Positions 25,201 through 37,203 of a stretch of DNA of 64,000 bases are shown piece by piece. Origin of the DNA: Tubulanus polymorphus (Eukaryota > Nemertea > Palaeonemertea > Tubulaniformes > Tubulanidae); the NCBI RefSeq assembly GCF_964204645.1, contig NC_134025.1, forward strand, positions 28,798,001-28,862,000. Direction: 5' to 3'. Numbering within the stretch: the first letter of the stretch is position 1; the number at the start of each line of letters is the position of its first letter. A model generated the notes under the pieces. The model searched no databases, was not told the origin of the DNA, and was given only the letters and a program-made list of their open reading frames with translations. The position numbers and the translations under genes are program-made.

Positions 25201-28200
25201 TCAAAAATAAAACAGTGAATGATACCAGTCGTGACTCATATGATAATGATAATCATCAGCGGTCTAGAGTGTTGAGAGAGGTTCACATTGAACCCGAAGA
25301 TGAATATATTCATCCTGTACATCTAGATCGGAAATATAAACTTCCAGCATTTCCGCCGGCTGAAAAAAGTCGCAGTAACTTACCGGTCCCTGTTAATCAT
25401 TGGAAATATAAAGCGACCGATCGATCAGAGGAGATAGTTCATAGAGCTTCAACAAGAGTAAGTGATGAATGGTTCTTCATGCAGAATTCGCTGAACAGTG
25501 GAAAAATTCATCTCTTCATTTCAGATTCCTTGTTCATTATGTAGAAATGTAATCCATGGTTATGACAAAGTAGTGTTAGTTCAGTTTTTTCAGTTCATTT
25601 CTATAGTTGCAATGGTTTATTCAAAGTGTCTAAAATTGTTGTTCTCCCGCAAGAAATTCTATTCATCATCTCGTAACAAAAATGTGTTAATTCTATGCGC
25701 TTTGTTTCAATGATAATATTTTTGTATCTATTCGTATAGGAGCAGTTAAACAGTGATTTCGATACGGAAAGAGCCGACCTCGAATTACGAATCAAAGAAG
25801 AAGCTTTAGCCGTTCATAAGAAAGAAATCGACAAACTAATCGACGAGCATAAACGAGAGAAAAAACAAATCGAACAGAAAAATGCCGAAGATCGCGCCAA
25901 TCTCATACAACGGTACGTACGTATATACGAACAGATGACGTGTTGTTTAATTATCGAAAACAGCTCGGGTGTTAATGGTTCGTTAAATGAATGTAACCGA
26001 TTTTATAAACTGCGAAAAGAGTTGAACGCGGTTTATTATGAAGAGAATATCGATCGAGTAAAATATATGGTTAACGACGACGACGACACAGCAGTGTGCA
26101 CAGACTACTGAGGAGAAAACATCTGTCGTATTAGAATATATTGTGATATCGTATGCTCGACACGCTTAGTCGTGATTAGTAAGTCATCATGGATTTTTTC
26201 AAAAAGAAGTTCGGTAAAGGGACCGACGATGAGAAGAAGTCGGCCCCGCAAGATACGTCAAGGTAGGGTTCGACTTCAGCGAAGTTTTAACCTTAGATCG
26301 GTTAGTTAAATCTCGCATTCTATTGAAGATGGTCGACAAGGTAGTATTTCATAATGATAGGAAGGATATGTGCCTTGTGTATGTGTATACCATGAATGAT
26401 GAGGTGTATAACGTATTTGTTATCAAATGTTAAAGACACTACTCTATAAAACAAAATGAGGAGTAGGTTTTATTTTCAATCTTTCTCGTTTTCAGTCTAC
26501 GAAAGGAAAATGATGAGGAGATTGAAGCTAGAATTGCGGAGATAAAGGAAGCGATCGAAAAGCAGAAACTGAACGAGTCGGATGCTAGAAGCGGGCAGAT
26601 AGCCGATTTAGAATTACAGATGAAGTTACAACAGGAAGAAATGAGTTTACAATTCAGTAAAGAAATGGCCTCGATGAGAGATCGATTCAATGAGGAAAAA
26701 GCGCGTATGCAAGAACTTCACAGAATCGAAGTTAACGAATATGAAAACATGTTCGTTAAGGTGAAAAATATCTTCAAATCGCTTGAACTGAAAGTGCTCA
26801 GAATTAGTAAGTGAAGCCTGTATCAGTAATCGAACTGTGTTGTTTTTTAAGGGCGAGGAGTCGTTAAGAGGCAAATTAAGGGACGATTTCCATTCGTTGG
26901 TCGACAAATCAATAGTTTATAAGATCGCTGCCGAGCGAGATCGATTATTGGAAGAGTTTCAAAAAGAGAAAGCTGAGCTTCAGGAGCAAAATCAGTTAGA
27001 ACAGGCTCAGTTATGTAAGTGTATTAGATATAGGTTTTTTATATGGCAATAATGTTTCAACCTATAAATCTCTCTGCAAAATGCATGCGCATTATGTTTA
27101 TAAAATAGACGAATAATTGTAGAATTGTGCCCACCCTTGGTACTACAGTGTGAGATATTGAGTCATACACAACGCAACATCTGTTGTAAATCGAGCAGCA
27201 TTATTTGTTCGGTTACAGCTGCTACTATGAATACCAGGGTTCATGTAATTTCTAACGGCTTGTAATTTTTACTAAGAATGAATTGTTGACATGCGTCACA
27301 ACTCGCATTTATTTCATTATATTTTCTGATATTTAGGTCAAGCATATACACAAGAAAAGCTAGAACTTGAGGCTCAATTAAAGGCTAAAAATCAAGATAT
27401 GGATAGTAAACTCAGACAAGTGGAGGCAGAGACAAGGGAGCATTTAGAGGTATGTAAATGTACTGATGTTTTGAAAATGGTTCTTTTGAATTTTTTATTG
27501 ATAATTCTATTTGTGTATTTGAAGGATGAATTCAGTCAACGAATTAGAGACATGAAACAAGCATTCAGAGGTGAAATGCAGGAACTAGAAGACAGCAAAC
27601 GTGCAATGGAAGCCGAAAATGAAGATCTAAGACTGACGAACATGCAGAATTCTGATTACATTCGTAGAGTCGATGAACTGAAAAAGAGAAACGACGAATT
27701 GAATACTAAATTAGCAAAGCTCGAAGCAGAGAAACGATTGGTGAGTCAGTCAGGCCGACCGTGATATTGTTCTTAAAGTGTATTATCTAGATTTTGACAC
27801 AGCACATGATTATTTATCAAAGGCTGATGATATGGTTCAAGAATTACACGTCGCGAAAGAAGAAGCGATAGTAGCGAGTGAAGCTCATAAAGCAATGGCT
27901 TACGAGGATATGACGAAAAAAGAATTGGTTCGTATCATTGACATTTGAACATTTTGTCTTCAGTCTGTGAGACATAACGAAGTAAAAATTGTTTGTTTTA
28001 TTCATGAAGGAGGTCGGGGAACGTTTGAACCGAGAAAAAGAATACAATGATTCATTGAAGGTAAATATAAACAATTATTTTTCGTGAAATATGTTATGAA
28101 GCTGTAAGCTTTGAGTTGAAATACTGTATATTTCATAATGTAGGCATCGAATGAACGAATCATGAAAGAGAAAAAAGACGTGGAACGAGAATTGAACGAA

Positions 28201-31200
28201 ATGAAAAAGAAAGTCGACGACCACAGATATTCAGTTGATAAAAAGAATGTCGAGGTTTCCAGTTTACAGGTAGATTATTCAATGTCTGTTTCACTGATCT
28301 CGGGGTCTAGATTCTCCATGCATGAAATTTATGAATTGATTGTTTTTGATGGTGTGAATGATTTATTTGAGCATGGCTGTAGAACTGGACCTATAAGATC
28401 AGCGTTTATATGTTGTAGTGTCTTGTTGTAGTTTAGCTTTTAGAGTAGTTAATTTCTCTCGTAGTTAGATATAGTTTCTAGTTTTCTAGTTCTGTTAGTT
28501 GTTAATGCGGTGTCTTACTTCATGTTTGTCGTTATTTTGAAAGGACACGAATCGAAAACTCGCGACCGCAATTGAGGATATGACCAAACAGATGGATAGT
28601 AAAATCCATGAATGCCAAGATGCATTAGTTTACAAATCTAGATTGCAGGTATTGTTGGCTCTGGGGCAATTATCACCGCGACTAAGGCTTCATGCATCAC
28701 TGGACTTACATGGCATTAACATGTTCATCTGAAAATAGGTTCAAATATCTGCTTGGGTAACGGTATTGGTCATTTGTTTCTATTATCCATGTATGGTTTT
28801 TGCTTGAGGATGGTTTCTTGTCAGCACTTTCAGCGAGGTCCATTCTTTCAGGTTATTTGCAAATGTTCGATGTCTCAGTCTGCATTTTTTATCGCCTTAA
28901 AGAATACATTATATGTGGATTAGTTGTAATGTAGAATTGAAACTGAGATCGTTTTTCAAAATTTTCTAACGTTTAGGAGAAATATGATAAATTAGTGAAA
29001 GATCATGAAGATCTGAAATGGCAGTACGATCTGAGATTGAAAGATATCGCAGAGAAATGTCACGAGGTTGATGACATGAAGGTAACTGAACAGTTTGATT
29101 TCATGGTGAAGGTTTCCATTTCTATTCATTTTACGTCATTATAACTGGACCAGTCATAGGTTCAACTCTGGTTTAAGGATGACTTAGGTTTTCGGATTTA
29201 GAGGCGTTCAGATTGTTATTTTCGAGGTCAAGAGGTCGTTTATAAGTCAACGTTGACGATAGGATTTCCGTCCACATATTTATCTAATCGCGTTTTGAGT
29301 AAAACGTAAATTAGTTTGAAATAATTTGGCGTCAATTTCATCGACAGCACGAGAATGATATATTACTGCAGAAGAAAGAGGATCTAGAAACAGCTATGAT
29401 GGAGATTGAAGATTCGTTGAACACTAGAGACACCGAGCTTTCACATTTACAGGTGATTTTAAACTCTCATCCTATTTTCTGGCTACCTCGGTATTCACTA
29501 CTCTTAAGGACTATGGCTGATGTCAGGAGTTGTTGAATTAGTTCATATTTATATCAACAGCGTAGTTAAGTCATTTTTCTATCACTTCCCCATGATATTT
29601 TGCTGGTTTATTTTCTAAAGTTTAGACTATCCTTTTGATCCCTTATGTACTTTTTCTTTATTTCAATTATGTTGTGTAAATGTGTTCATATTTAGTTGTA
29701 ATGTATGGTTTGCTTTTCTTTATTTATTCCTGTGACTGGGTTATTTTGTTTTATTTCCAAGTATTCGCTGTAGAACTGGCTGTAATTGATTTTATTTCTT
29801 GATCCTTATTCCTGCACCCTCCCTCCTCCTTCAGTTGTCGATCAACGTACCTTACCGATTTATATATTCTATATCCTTGACTGCGTCTTCGATTTATACA
29901 ATTCATTTTGATACCTGTCGAAAATTGAGGTCAGTTTACGTAGAATTTAATTTGTAGAAAAACAATGTTCAACTCACTGAAGTAGTTGACCACTCCAATT
30001 TCACATTGGGGGAAAAAATGGATCAGTTGCAGGAAAAAATAAAAGAATTGCAGACCACTAAGGTAAATGAAACTGCACTACTAGATGTTCTGAGATTATC
30101 TTAAGTTAGGTCAGATTGTTTTTGGGGTCTATTTTGAAGACATGCCAGTATTGATTCCTCTTCTTTACGTATATAGGATATGAACGAAAAGGGAAATCGT
30201 TTAAAATCCGAACTAAATCATCGAAACAAATTATTAGAACAGGAAAGAGATGAACTAGAAAAAGATATAACTGCATTAAAGGTAAAGCTCATTGCTACTG
30301 CTGCAGTTATTCGGTTCATCTGACAGACGGTTTGCATGCTTTTCAGAAATTCGGGTTATTCATCAATCTGTGAGGGGTTCGCCTGGTGTGGTGATTTTGT
30401 TTTTCCAGTCTCTGTGCAGTCTTAAGTGCGGTTGATGGTATTTTTTTCGTACAGTATTTTCTCTTAATTCTTGTCTTTCGAATCTTAAAGGCTATTTGAT
30501 TGAAGGTTTTATACGTATATATTTTCTTCAGCGTTCTAACTACCTGCACCGAGGATCGAAGGGAGTACGTTTTTATTTACTCTATCATTATTGTAATGGT
30601 TTTGAAGGAACTTGTGGTTTTTATAGTGAAGTAGATATTTTTCGTGTCGGTGAATGAATATTTATACTGAATGATCAGATTTCATAAATGACTAAATCAT
30701 ATATTCAATGCATGAAGTGATACTGATAGTTGAGGTAGTTTGTAGTGTGAAATTTGTAGTTCCTGGACCCCAGATATGATGAAGTATATTTAGGGTTTAA
30801 TGAGTAGAATAGTTGAGATAAATGATTTATGATTGAAGTGGGATTTTAGAGGAGTTTAGAGAGATTTTAGTAATGATATATAATAATCACTGCTGTTATA
30901 CTAGGTTGAAAGAGATCAGCTTCAAGATGAAAAAAAGGGACTGGAAGGTTTAGTAGAGGATCTAGATAGACAACTGCGTGAAACAAAATCACATGTTGAT
31001 CGACTTCAGGTAAAATTTGTGATTTGTTTCATGATGTTTGAGGTGGAAACCTACGTAATAACAGTTAGAGGTTGAATGACTGGTGGTGGTTGTGAAATGG
31101 TTTAATGTTTTGTGTTGTGGATTTAACTTATCGTTTCATTGCACTAACAATAACTAACAAACCTCAACTAGAATACGAGTGTCGTTGAATTTAATTAGTT

Positions 31201-34200
31201 TTCGATGTCTTATTCCTTTGATAAGAATGATTGCTACACTGCTAACAGTGCTGCTGACGATCTGGAAACAAAAGCTCAAAATCTTGTACGGAACATTACC
31301 GAGCTTCAGGTATCATATTTTAGTATAACAAATGCTTTAAATACTGACTGCATAAATACATATAATTCAGTTCTCTTAAACTATGTACAATTCGCTTCTT
31401 CTATCATAGTTTGTTTTACTATTTACTTCTTTGTGTAACACATATAAGACACAAAGATTTGGAATTATTTTTCTTCACATTGAGGCATATGATTTGTAAA
31501 GAGGTTTTCCGTTTTGTCTGTTAATGGTGGTTGGTAGTTTTAAATTTTCCTCTCGTTTTATTCGAACTTAGGTGCAGGTTATATGAATTATGATCTTTAA
31601 AATTGAGGAATTCAGCTCTTGTCTATACCGGGGGTATGTATTATAATAGAATATTTGCATTTTTTTAGAACGAGAAAAAGGCTCTCAGTGATGAAAATAA
31701 AGCTCTGAATGATGATAAAAAAATGCTTCAAGACAATATGAAAGATAGCAGAAGTGATGCACGACATTTCTCCGTTCAACTTGATGAGATCAAGGTAAAG
31801 ATTCAATCATATTTGATTCAAACTGAAATTGGCATTTCTGAATGAATCGAATGGTATCTATTATATTTAGTTAAAGAATGACAGCTTGGAGAAAGAAAAC
31901 CTACAACTTCGCAAAGATATGGACAGCACTGCTAAACAGGCTAATACAATGAAGGTATAGTCATTATTACATGATTTGGTCAGTTATCATCTGAATTGGT
32001 AGTAAGATCATTTTCACATAATTCAGGCTGCCAATGAGAAATTGACCGAAGCCGTTGACAGATCTGTGCGGAATTTGGAGAAAGAAATGATCGAAAGTAA
32101 AGCAGTAGCGGAAATTGCTGAGAAATACAGAGCAGAGTTGGCAGCGATCAAACGGCAGAAAGACGACTCGGAGCATAATCTAAAATCTACTCAGGAGAAA
32201 ACATTGAAAGATATTGAACGTCTTGAACAGAGAAATCAGAAACTTGAGGTATGTTTGATAATAAGAGCTTATCTTATTATATAGTGTGAAATGAAGAAAA
32301 GATCCTTATAAAAATGTTTCTAAATATTTCTATAGGAAATGAATAAAGATATGAAAAGGGAGAAAAATGAATTGACGCAAACGATACATGAACTAGAATC
32401 AAGGATGCGTCAACTGAATTCTGTGCAGAGGGATTGTAATGACGTTAAGGTATAGATTTTTTCTACACCCAGTTTCAGGACAATCTTTCATTTTCAAACA
32501 CGTGATTATTGTGATGTTGATATTATCTATGATTTTGTTACAGACGAAGTTAGACAGCACTCAACAAGAGAATGGTCATTTGAAACAACAGCTTCAGAAT
32601 GCCAATGATAAGGTAAATACCGATTTTTATCCGCATGATTCTACGGATAAAATGTAACACTAACGAAAAATATAAAGTTTCTCATGGGCTTCTCTTTTTG
32701 AATTTTCTAAACAGATCGCCGAATTCATTGCCGAAGTTGCAATGTTTGATATTGAAAAAGTTCAGATAGATCCTCGATATGAAACCTCTCTAACCATACC
32801 CCCTAAACGTAACTCGATTAAACAGTCGTCTCATTCTAATCATTTTACCGATCGAAATCGTGTGTTTGTAGTTAATAAGAACATCATAACGTCTAACAAT
32901 CTCAACGGTAGCAGTCGCAATTTTTACACCCCCGAAGTGTTAACAATCATTACTAACAGTTCTATCTCAATAACCACAACTGTATCTACTACAACTAAAA
33001 TATACAACATGGATCTGATTCGCGATCCTATGGTATTTCCCGAATTACGTTCTGTTCTGATGGAACAGGAAAAAAAGAACCAAATCGGTTGCACGTGTTG
33101 TAACTGCGGGAATGAAACCGTCACTATTCAGACGTCAGTTCCAGTTTACTGGAAGAGTACGGTTTATTCTTCAGCCTCGAATGAGAATCGATTGAATCAA
33201 CGAACTGCTCATATGAATCAATCACGCACTAGTACAGCGAATCGGTGTACTTGTTGTACATGTGGAAGCATTTCAGTTCCAGTTCCTCCTAATTCGCATA
33301 AACTACGCTGGTAGAATTCACTTCAATAACATTTCTCATAAACTGCATTTAATTTTAACTCAAAAACCTATCGATAACATAGGAAATCTTTTAACTGATT
33401 ATGATGATATACAGACAACTGTTGATCTAGTAAAGATTGAAACATCTTTAACAATGAATAATACACTAGTGAATTATGAAAGTAACACAACATTAAAATA
33501 TGTAATTTATTCTAAATATAATTTTTTGATTCATACTTTTCAAATCTGAGGAATGATCTAACTGATGCACCATATGATGGTGTGAGTTTGAGAAATGCAT
33601 AGAGGTTGAATTGATTTTTCAAATTTAAAAAAGAAACATTATTATTTTGTTGTGTTACTGTTTTTTGATTTTGTTAACATTATTGTGATCTAACACAATG
33701 AATGGTCACTGTTTTATTAACCTGTAGCTGGCAGAGTTGGCAACGAATCTGTCATTGGTCGATTCTGAACACACCCGCCACATTCAAGACATGACCGACA
33801 AACAAAAACATATGGTTGATATGAACAAGTTCAATGACGTCAATATGAAAATGGTTGAACAAGAAAGACGCATAATGGAACTGGAAAATATGATTCAAAT
33901 ACGATGTGCTGAATACAATAAATTATTGATTGGTATGTATTGCGCTATGTTCGCTGTTTACTGTTTGCGTATTTTCATAATTGATAAAGGTGTAATTTAT
34001 CGGTTGATGTATATTCAACAGAGGCGCAGCAGGATTTCAACCAGTCGTTAAAACAAACCGATGAAGATAAACAAGATGCCAATAAAAAACTGAATATCGC
34101 AAACTCTCTCCTCAAAGAAACTGTAAACAAGTTGAAAAAACAGGTACTTTGCATTATCTTTTATCTACTACTTGCATACCTTTTATCCAGCTAAAACCTA

Positions 34201-34429
34201 ATCCTAAATGAATGTACATGTACTTAAATATTTATAGTTGGAGCGATGCACGAAATCAGATCTTCTCGTTCAAGAGCTTTATAAAGAGAACGCGTCTCTG
34301 ATGAAAGCGTTACAAGTGACTGAAGAACGACAGAAAATCGCCGAATCTCGCTGCTACAATTTAGAAGACAAATGCAAAGCTTTACATAAAGTTGTAGCTA
34401 AAATTACACATGCTGCTTTAGAACCGTGA
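13277..34429 (+). CDS. NIN: Ninein-type centrosomal / microtubule-anchoring coiled-coil protein (long isoform)
   Basis: Exons join in phase: 13277-13296, 13373-13568, 13666-13750, 14113-14246, 17005-17209, 17844-18037, 18134-18363, 18660-18732, 19445-19587, 19666-19806, 20548-20722, 20830-20946, 21678-21770, 22071-22248, 22335-22421, 22825-23015, 25740-25912, 26496-26760, 26852-27014, 27337-27449, 27525-27740, 27823-27927, 28010-28060, 28144-28269, 28544-28648, 28977-29081, 29348-29452, 29958-30062, 30177-30281, 30905-31009, 31199-31309, 31669-31794, 31871-31954, 32027-32248, 32336-32449, 32544-32612, 33728-33932, 34022-34143 and 34238-34429, about 1780 residues (human ninein about 2090). Support is the N-terminal EF-hand part, the GKRYGRRS motif, a canonical EF loop (DVDGDGTVSFDE), a long coiled coil, and a C-terminus (ENASLMKALQVTEERQK...KALHKVVAKI) like the ninein end. 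Ninein anchors microtubule minus ends at centrioles and other sites. NINL is the alternative name. AATAAA at 35105-35110. Confidence 0.88.
14423..14762. repeat. Segment flanked by 14-bp inverted repeats, possible MITE
   Basis: ATTGGTGCCTGCAT at 14423-14436 is repeated in exact reverse complement at 14749-14762, framing ~340 bp of AT-rich intron DNA. No target-site duplication is clear, so this could be a decayed DNA element. Confidence 0.4.
15894..16295 (+). CDS. NIN: Alternative first coding exon B of the ninein gene (basic N-terminal head)
   Basis: The open frame from ATG 15894 runs 134 codons to a donor (CAG|gtatca) in phase 0, which fits the phase-0 exon at 17005. Upstream there is no pyrimidine-rich acceptor, so it is more likely a first exon with its own promoter than an internal cassette, though an internal exon is not excluded. 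The protein head is strongly basic (MESKKSKDQGSKGKK, NPFKKKKPQQQ, SPLNKKKKVVK), then Ser/Thr-rich, ending YERVAASNRQHLQNMTSNQ. The basic clusters could bind membrane, tubulin or act in the nucleus; nothing in it is a known domain to me. An isoform from here would lack the first EF-hand region encoded by 13277-14246. Confidence 0.65.
17690..17768 (+). CDS. NIN: Alternative first coding exon C of the ninein gene (26-residue head)
   Basis: ATGATGAAAGG opens a frame of 26 codons plus one base, ending at a donor ATAG|gtacgc in phase 1. The next exon (17844) needs phase 1, and the upstream exon 17209 also ends in phase 1, so this exon could replace all earlier ones. The head is basic (KGSKSKAVHAGHRDR, PLKKKNN). 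The product would begin just before the second EF-hand region. The exact phase fit and start-like context support a real alternative first exon, but it is short and needs transcript proof. Confidence 0.5.
21510..21620. mobile_element. Short palindromic MITE-like element, copy 1
   Basis: About 110 bp in a ninein intron with imperfect inverted ends (TTCCACAGTTCTGAGTT against AACTCGGAACTATGGAA) and an inner block AATTTTCAATGTTTTAAC. The same element is found at 47449-47564, and a degraded copy on the other strand at about 39594-39705. Confidence 0.7.
23208..23537 (+). other. Hydrophobic open frame just upstream of ninein alternative exon D
   Basis: A 109-codon ATG frame stops 18 bp before the ATG of the 23556 exon. 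It is rich in Ile, Phe, Leu and Val, with two or three membrane-like stretches (LLFICIVFPFSLVLIALLV, FFDVVISVTPIGAVSVWIA). It matches no family I know. It could be an upstream ORF in the leader of that transcript, a small separate membrane protein, or chance in AT-rich DNA, where T-rich codons mimic hydrophobic segments. Confidence 0.3.
23556..25457 (+). CDS. NIN: Alternative first coding exon D of the ninein gene (634-residue head with 17-aa tandem repeats)
   Basis: The open frame from ATG 23556 runs 634 codons to a donor (ACAAGA|gtaagtg), phase 0, matching the exon at 25740, where the canonical isoform also enters in phase 0. An in-frame stop lies shortly upstream and no acceptor is evident, so a first exon with its own promoter is the best reading. 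The order is a basic/Ser-Pro-rich start (FLAGLLSPLTSPKVGRK, FTPPSSPRRKKKK), a KKTVSF motif fitting the RVxF docking site for protein phosphatase 1, a poly-Glu stretch, an acidic Lys/Asp/Glu region, then sixteen 17-residue repeats of consensus TDSLIKPENTPQTRSRP, and a Ser/Arg-rich tail. The region looks disordered. Each repeat holds a TP, so proline-directed phosphorylation is possible. This isoform would lack all EF-hands. Confidence 0.75.
24219..25034 (+). repeat. Coding minisatellite, 51 bp x 16 units
   Basis: Sixteen head-to-tail 51-bp units encode 17-residue repeats (TDSLIKPENTPQTRSRP). Unit variants are mostly Q/L/R at position 12 and R/H at position 14. Units 11-13 and 14-16 carry nearly the same variant order, pointing to a recent duplication of a three-unit block. 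Because 51 divides by 3, several other frames on both strands are also open across the array; these are artefacts. Confidence 0.98.
25913..26111 (+). other. NIN: Read-through extension of ninein exon 25740, possible short-isoform C-terminus
   Basis: If the donor at 25912 is not used, the frame stays open 66 more codons to a TGA at 26109-26111. The extension has mixed composition with an acidic stretch (VNDDDDTAVCTDY) at the end. Only 77 bp later alternative first exon E begins. No AATAAA was seen nearby, which weakens the idea of a terminal exon. Confidence 0.3.
26189..26262 (+). CDS. NIN: Alternative first coding exon E of the ninein gene (24-residue head)
   Basis: ATG 26189 opens 24 codons plus two bases (MDFFKKKFGKGTDDEKKSAP...), ending at TCAAG|gtaggg in phase 2. 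The exon at 26496 needs phase 2, and the canonical exon ending at 25912 is also phase 2, so the swap is exact. The head starts with alternating aromatic and Lys residues, an amphipathic or membrane-binding-like opening similar in character to those of exons B and C. The isoform would contain only the C-terminal coiled coil, without EF-hands. Confidence 0.6.
27823..31954 (+). repeat. NIN: Array of heptad-length coiled-coil exons in the ninein gene
   Basis: Seven exons are exactly 105 nt (27823, 28544, 28977, 29348, 29958, 30177, 30905). Two are 126 nt (28144, 31669) and one is 84 nt (31871). All begin and end in phase 0. These are 5, 6 and 4 heptads, so any of them can be skipped or added without breaking frame or coiled-coil register. 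Most start with xxNxxL (DTNRKL, HENDIL, KNNVQL, LKNDSL) and end in LQ, LK or MK, which suggests tandem exon duplication. Exon 31199-31309 may be a decayed member: its last 105 nt align, but no AG precedes that point. Confidence 0.8.
30532..30564 (+). other. NIN: Possible 33-nt microexon of the ninein gene
   Basis: A strong acceptor (TTTTCTTCAG) and a strong donor (GTACGT) frame 33 bases, phase 0 at both ends, encoding RSNYLHRGSKG. It sits in a 623-bp intron between two 105-nt exons. Inclusion would add 11 residues and break the heptad register. It may be a cassette or a chance pair of splice sites. Confidence 0.3.
32715..33314 (+). CDS. NIN: Alternative terminal exon of the ninein gene with two Cys motifs
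   Basis: After an acceptor (TTTTCTAAACAG) at 32714 the frame stays open for 199 codons to a TAG. The entry is phase 0, the same as exon 33728 that follows in the long isoform, so this exon can replace the canonical C-terminus. The start (IAEFIAEVAMFDIEKVQ) resembles the start of the canonical exon (LAELATNL). Then comes a Thr/Ser/Asn-rich region and two copies of a CxCCxCG motif (CTCCNCGNETVTIQ and CTCCTCGSISVPVP), about 66 residues apart. I know no family with this arrangement; metal binding or lipidation of the Cys clusters is possible. An ATTAAA at about 33492-33497 could end the transcript. Confidence 0.55.
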   Translation: MAEFIAEVAMFDIEKVQIDPRYETSLTIPPKRNSIKQSSHSNHFTDRNRVFVVNKNIITSNNLNGSSRNFYTPEVLTIITNSSISITTTVSTTTKIYNMDLIRDPMVFPELRSVLMEQEKKNQIGCTCCNCGNETVTIQTSVPVYWKSTVYSSASNENRLNQRTAHMNQSRTSTANRCTCCTCGSISVPVPPNSHKLRW

Positions 34430-35518
34430 CGCTAGTACACACCCAATGGGTCCTCAATTGAATATCAGTTTCACCGAGCCATTTTATATGCAATATATTG
34501 ATAATACGTTTTATTTACTACTGATAAATTCCAGTTTTCTAGTCTTCTATAAATATGGCATGCAAGTTGGTGCTATCTTATCTAAATCAAAAGCAATTTA
34601 TTTGGTATGTTTTTTTTAACGAGGAATATATGTTTGGTCTTCCTTATAATTAAATGGACCAGTTATTCATCATCCCTTAAAGAATTTTCGAAAGTTAAGA
34701 TGCTTAGTCGACTTCTGTTAATTTCGATTTGGAAAAGTATATCTGTTATAAGATGTTCTGAGTGCTTGTACAGGCTGGCATGGAGGCTACGCTTATTTTT
34801 AAAATCGATTCTGTTCCAAAACTTTTCGTCTTAGTACATGCACATTTTCAAGAAGTGGGCTAAGTTTCAGTTACATGTAAATAGTATAAGTTTAAATACT
34901 GCTGTGAAGAGTTTGATATTATCAGATTAGTTACGATAGTTGTGTTATGTTTGTCAGTATGATTTTTATCCTGTGCCACATTCCGATAAAGTTTGGCTAA
35001 AAACAAAGTTTGTTCTTCGAATATTCCGATAATATTACATAGATTTATCATCTTTATCATGTACGTTTATATTTATACATAGGCATATATCCCTGTTTTT
35101 CTGTAATAAAATATTTTCAAACAAGCTATAGCTTTGTTTTCAGTTTTTGTTTGACTGTATTTATATTCTGAATTTTGGGACACCCGAATTTATCAACTAA
35201 GGTTAAATCACTTTATTAAAAAGTATTGAAAGGTACCCGGCGCTAGCCCGCCCGGTCGTTATAGATTTTATCTTTGCCGACTGGTGCTGCTACCTTGCTA
35301 ATCGTTGTGCCGCGGGTGGCAGCACTGTACAGTCCTCTAGTGGCATTTCTGTAAACTAACGCAAATAGCAAACCAATAATGGGTAGCTCCGAGAATATCC
35401 AAATCAGTTAGCAGTTGAAAATGAAGGTCGTTGGACAATGAAGCCCTAATCCTAATGCTGCTTCACTTTCAAACAGTTTAGAATCAACAGTTTAGACTTA
35501 TAAATACGAATCTCCGAA
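34430..35518. other. Ninein 3'UTR and 5' flank of SDR copy 1
   Basis: The ninein 3'UTR probably runs to the AATAAA at 35105-35110. A GC-rich patch at about 35225-35340 precedes SDR copy 1, and part of the DNA just before the SDR start (about 35385-35475) is similar to the DNA before SDR copy 2 (about 43263-43345), so the duplicated unit includes the promoter. Confidence 0.5.

Positions 35519-37203
<1,685 letters not shown>

Noticed and set aside
33262-33549. 95-codon plus-strand frame overlapping the alternative ninein terminal exon
   Set aside because: It is in another frame than the phase-supported exon, and its extension beyond the stop is AT-rich with no features.
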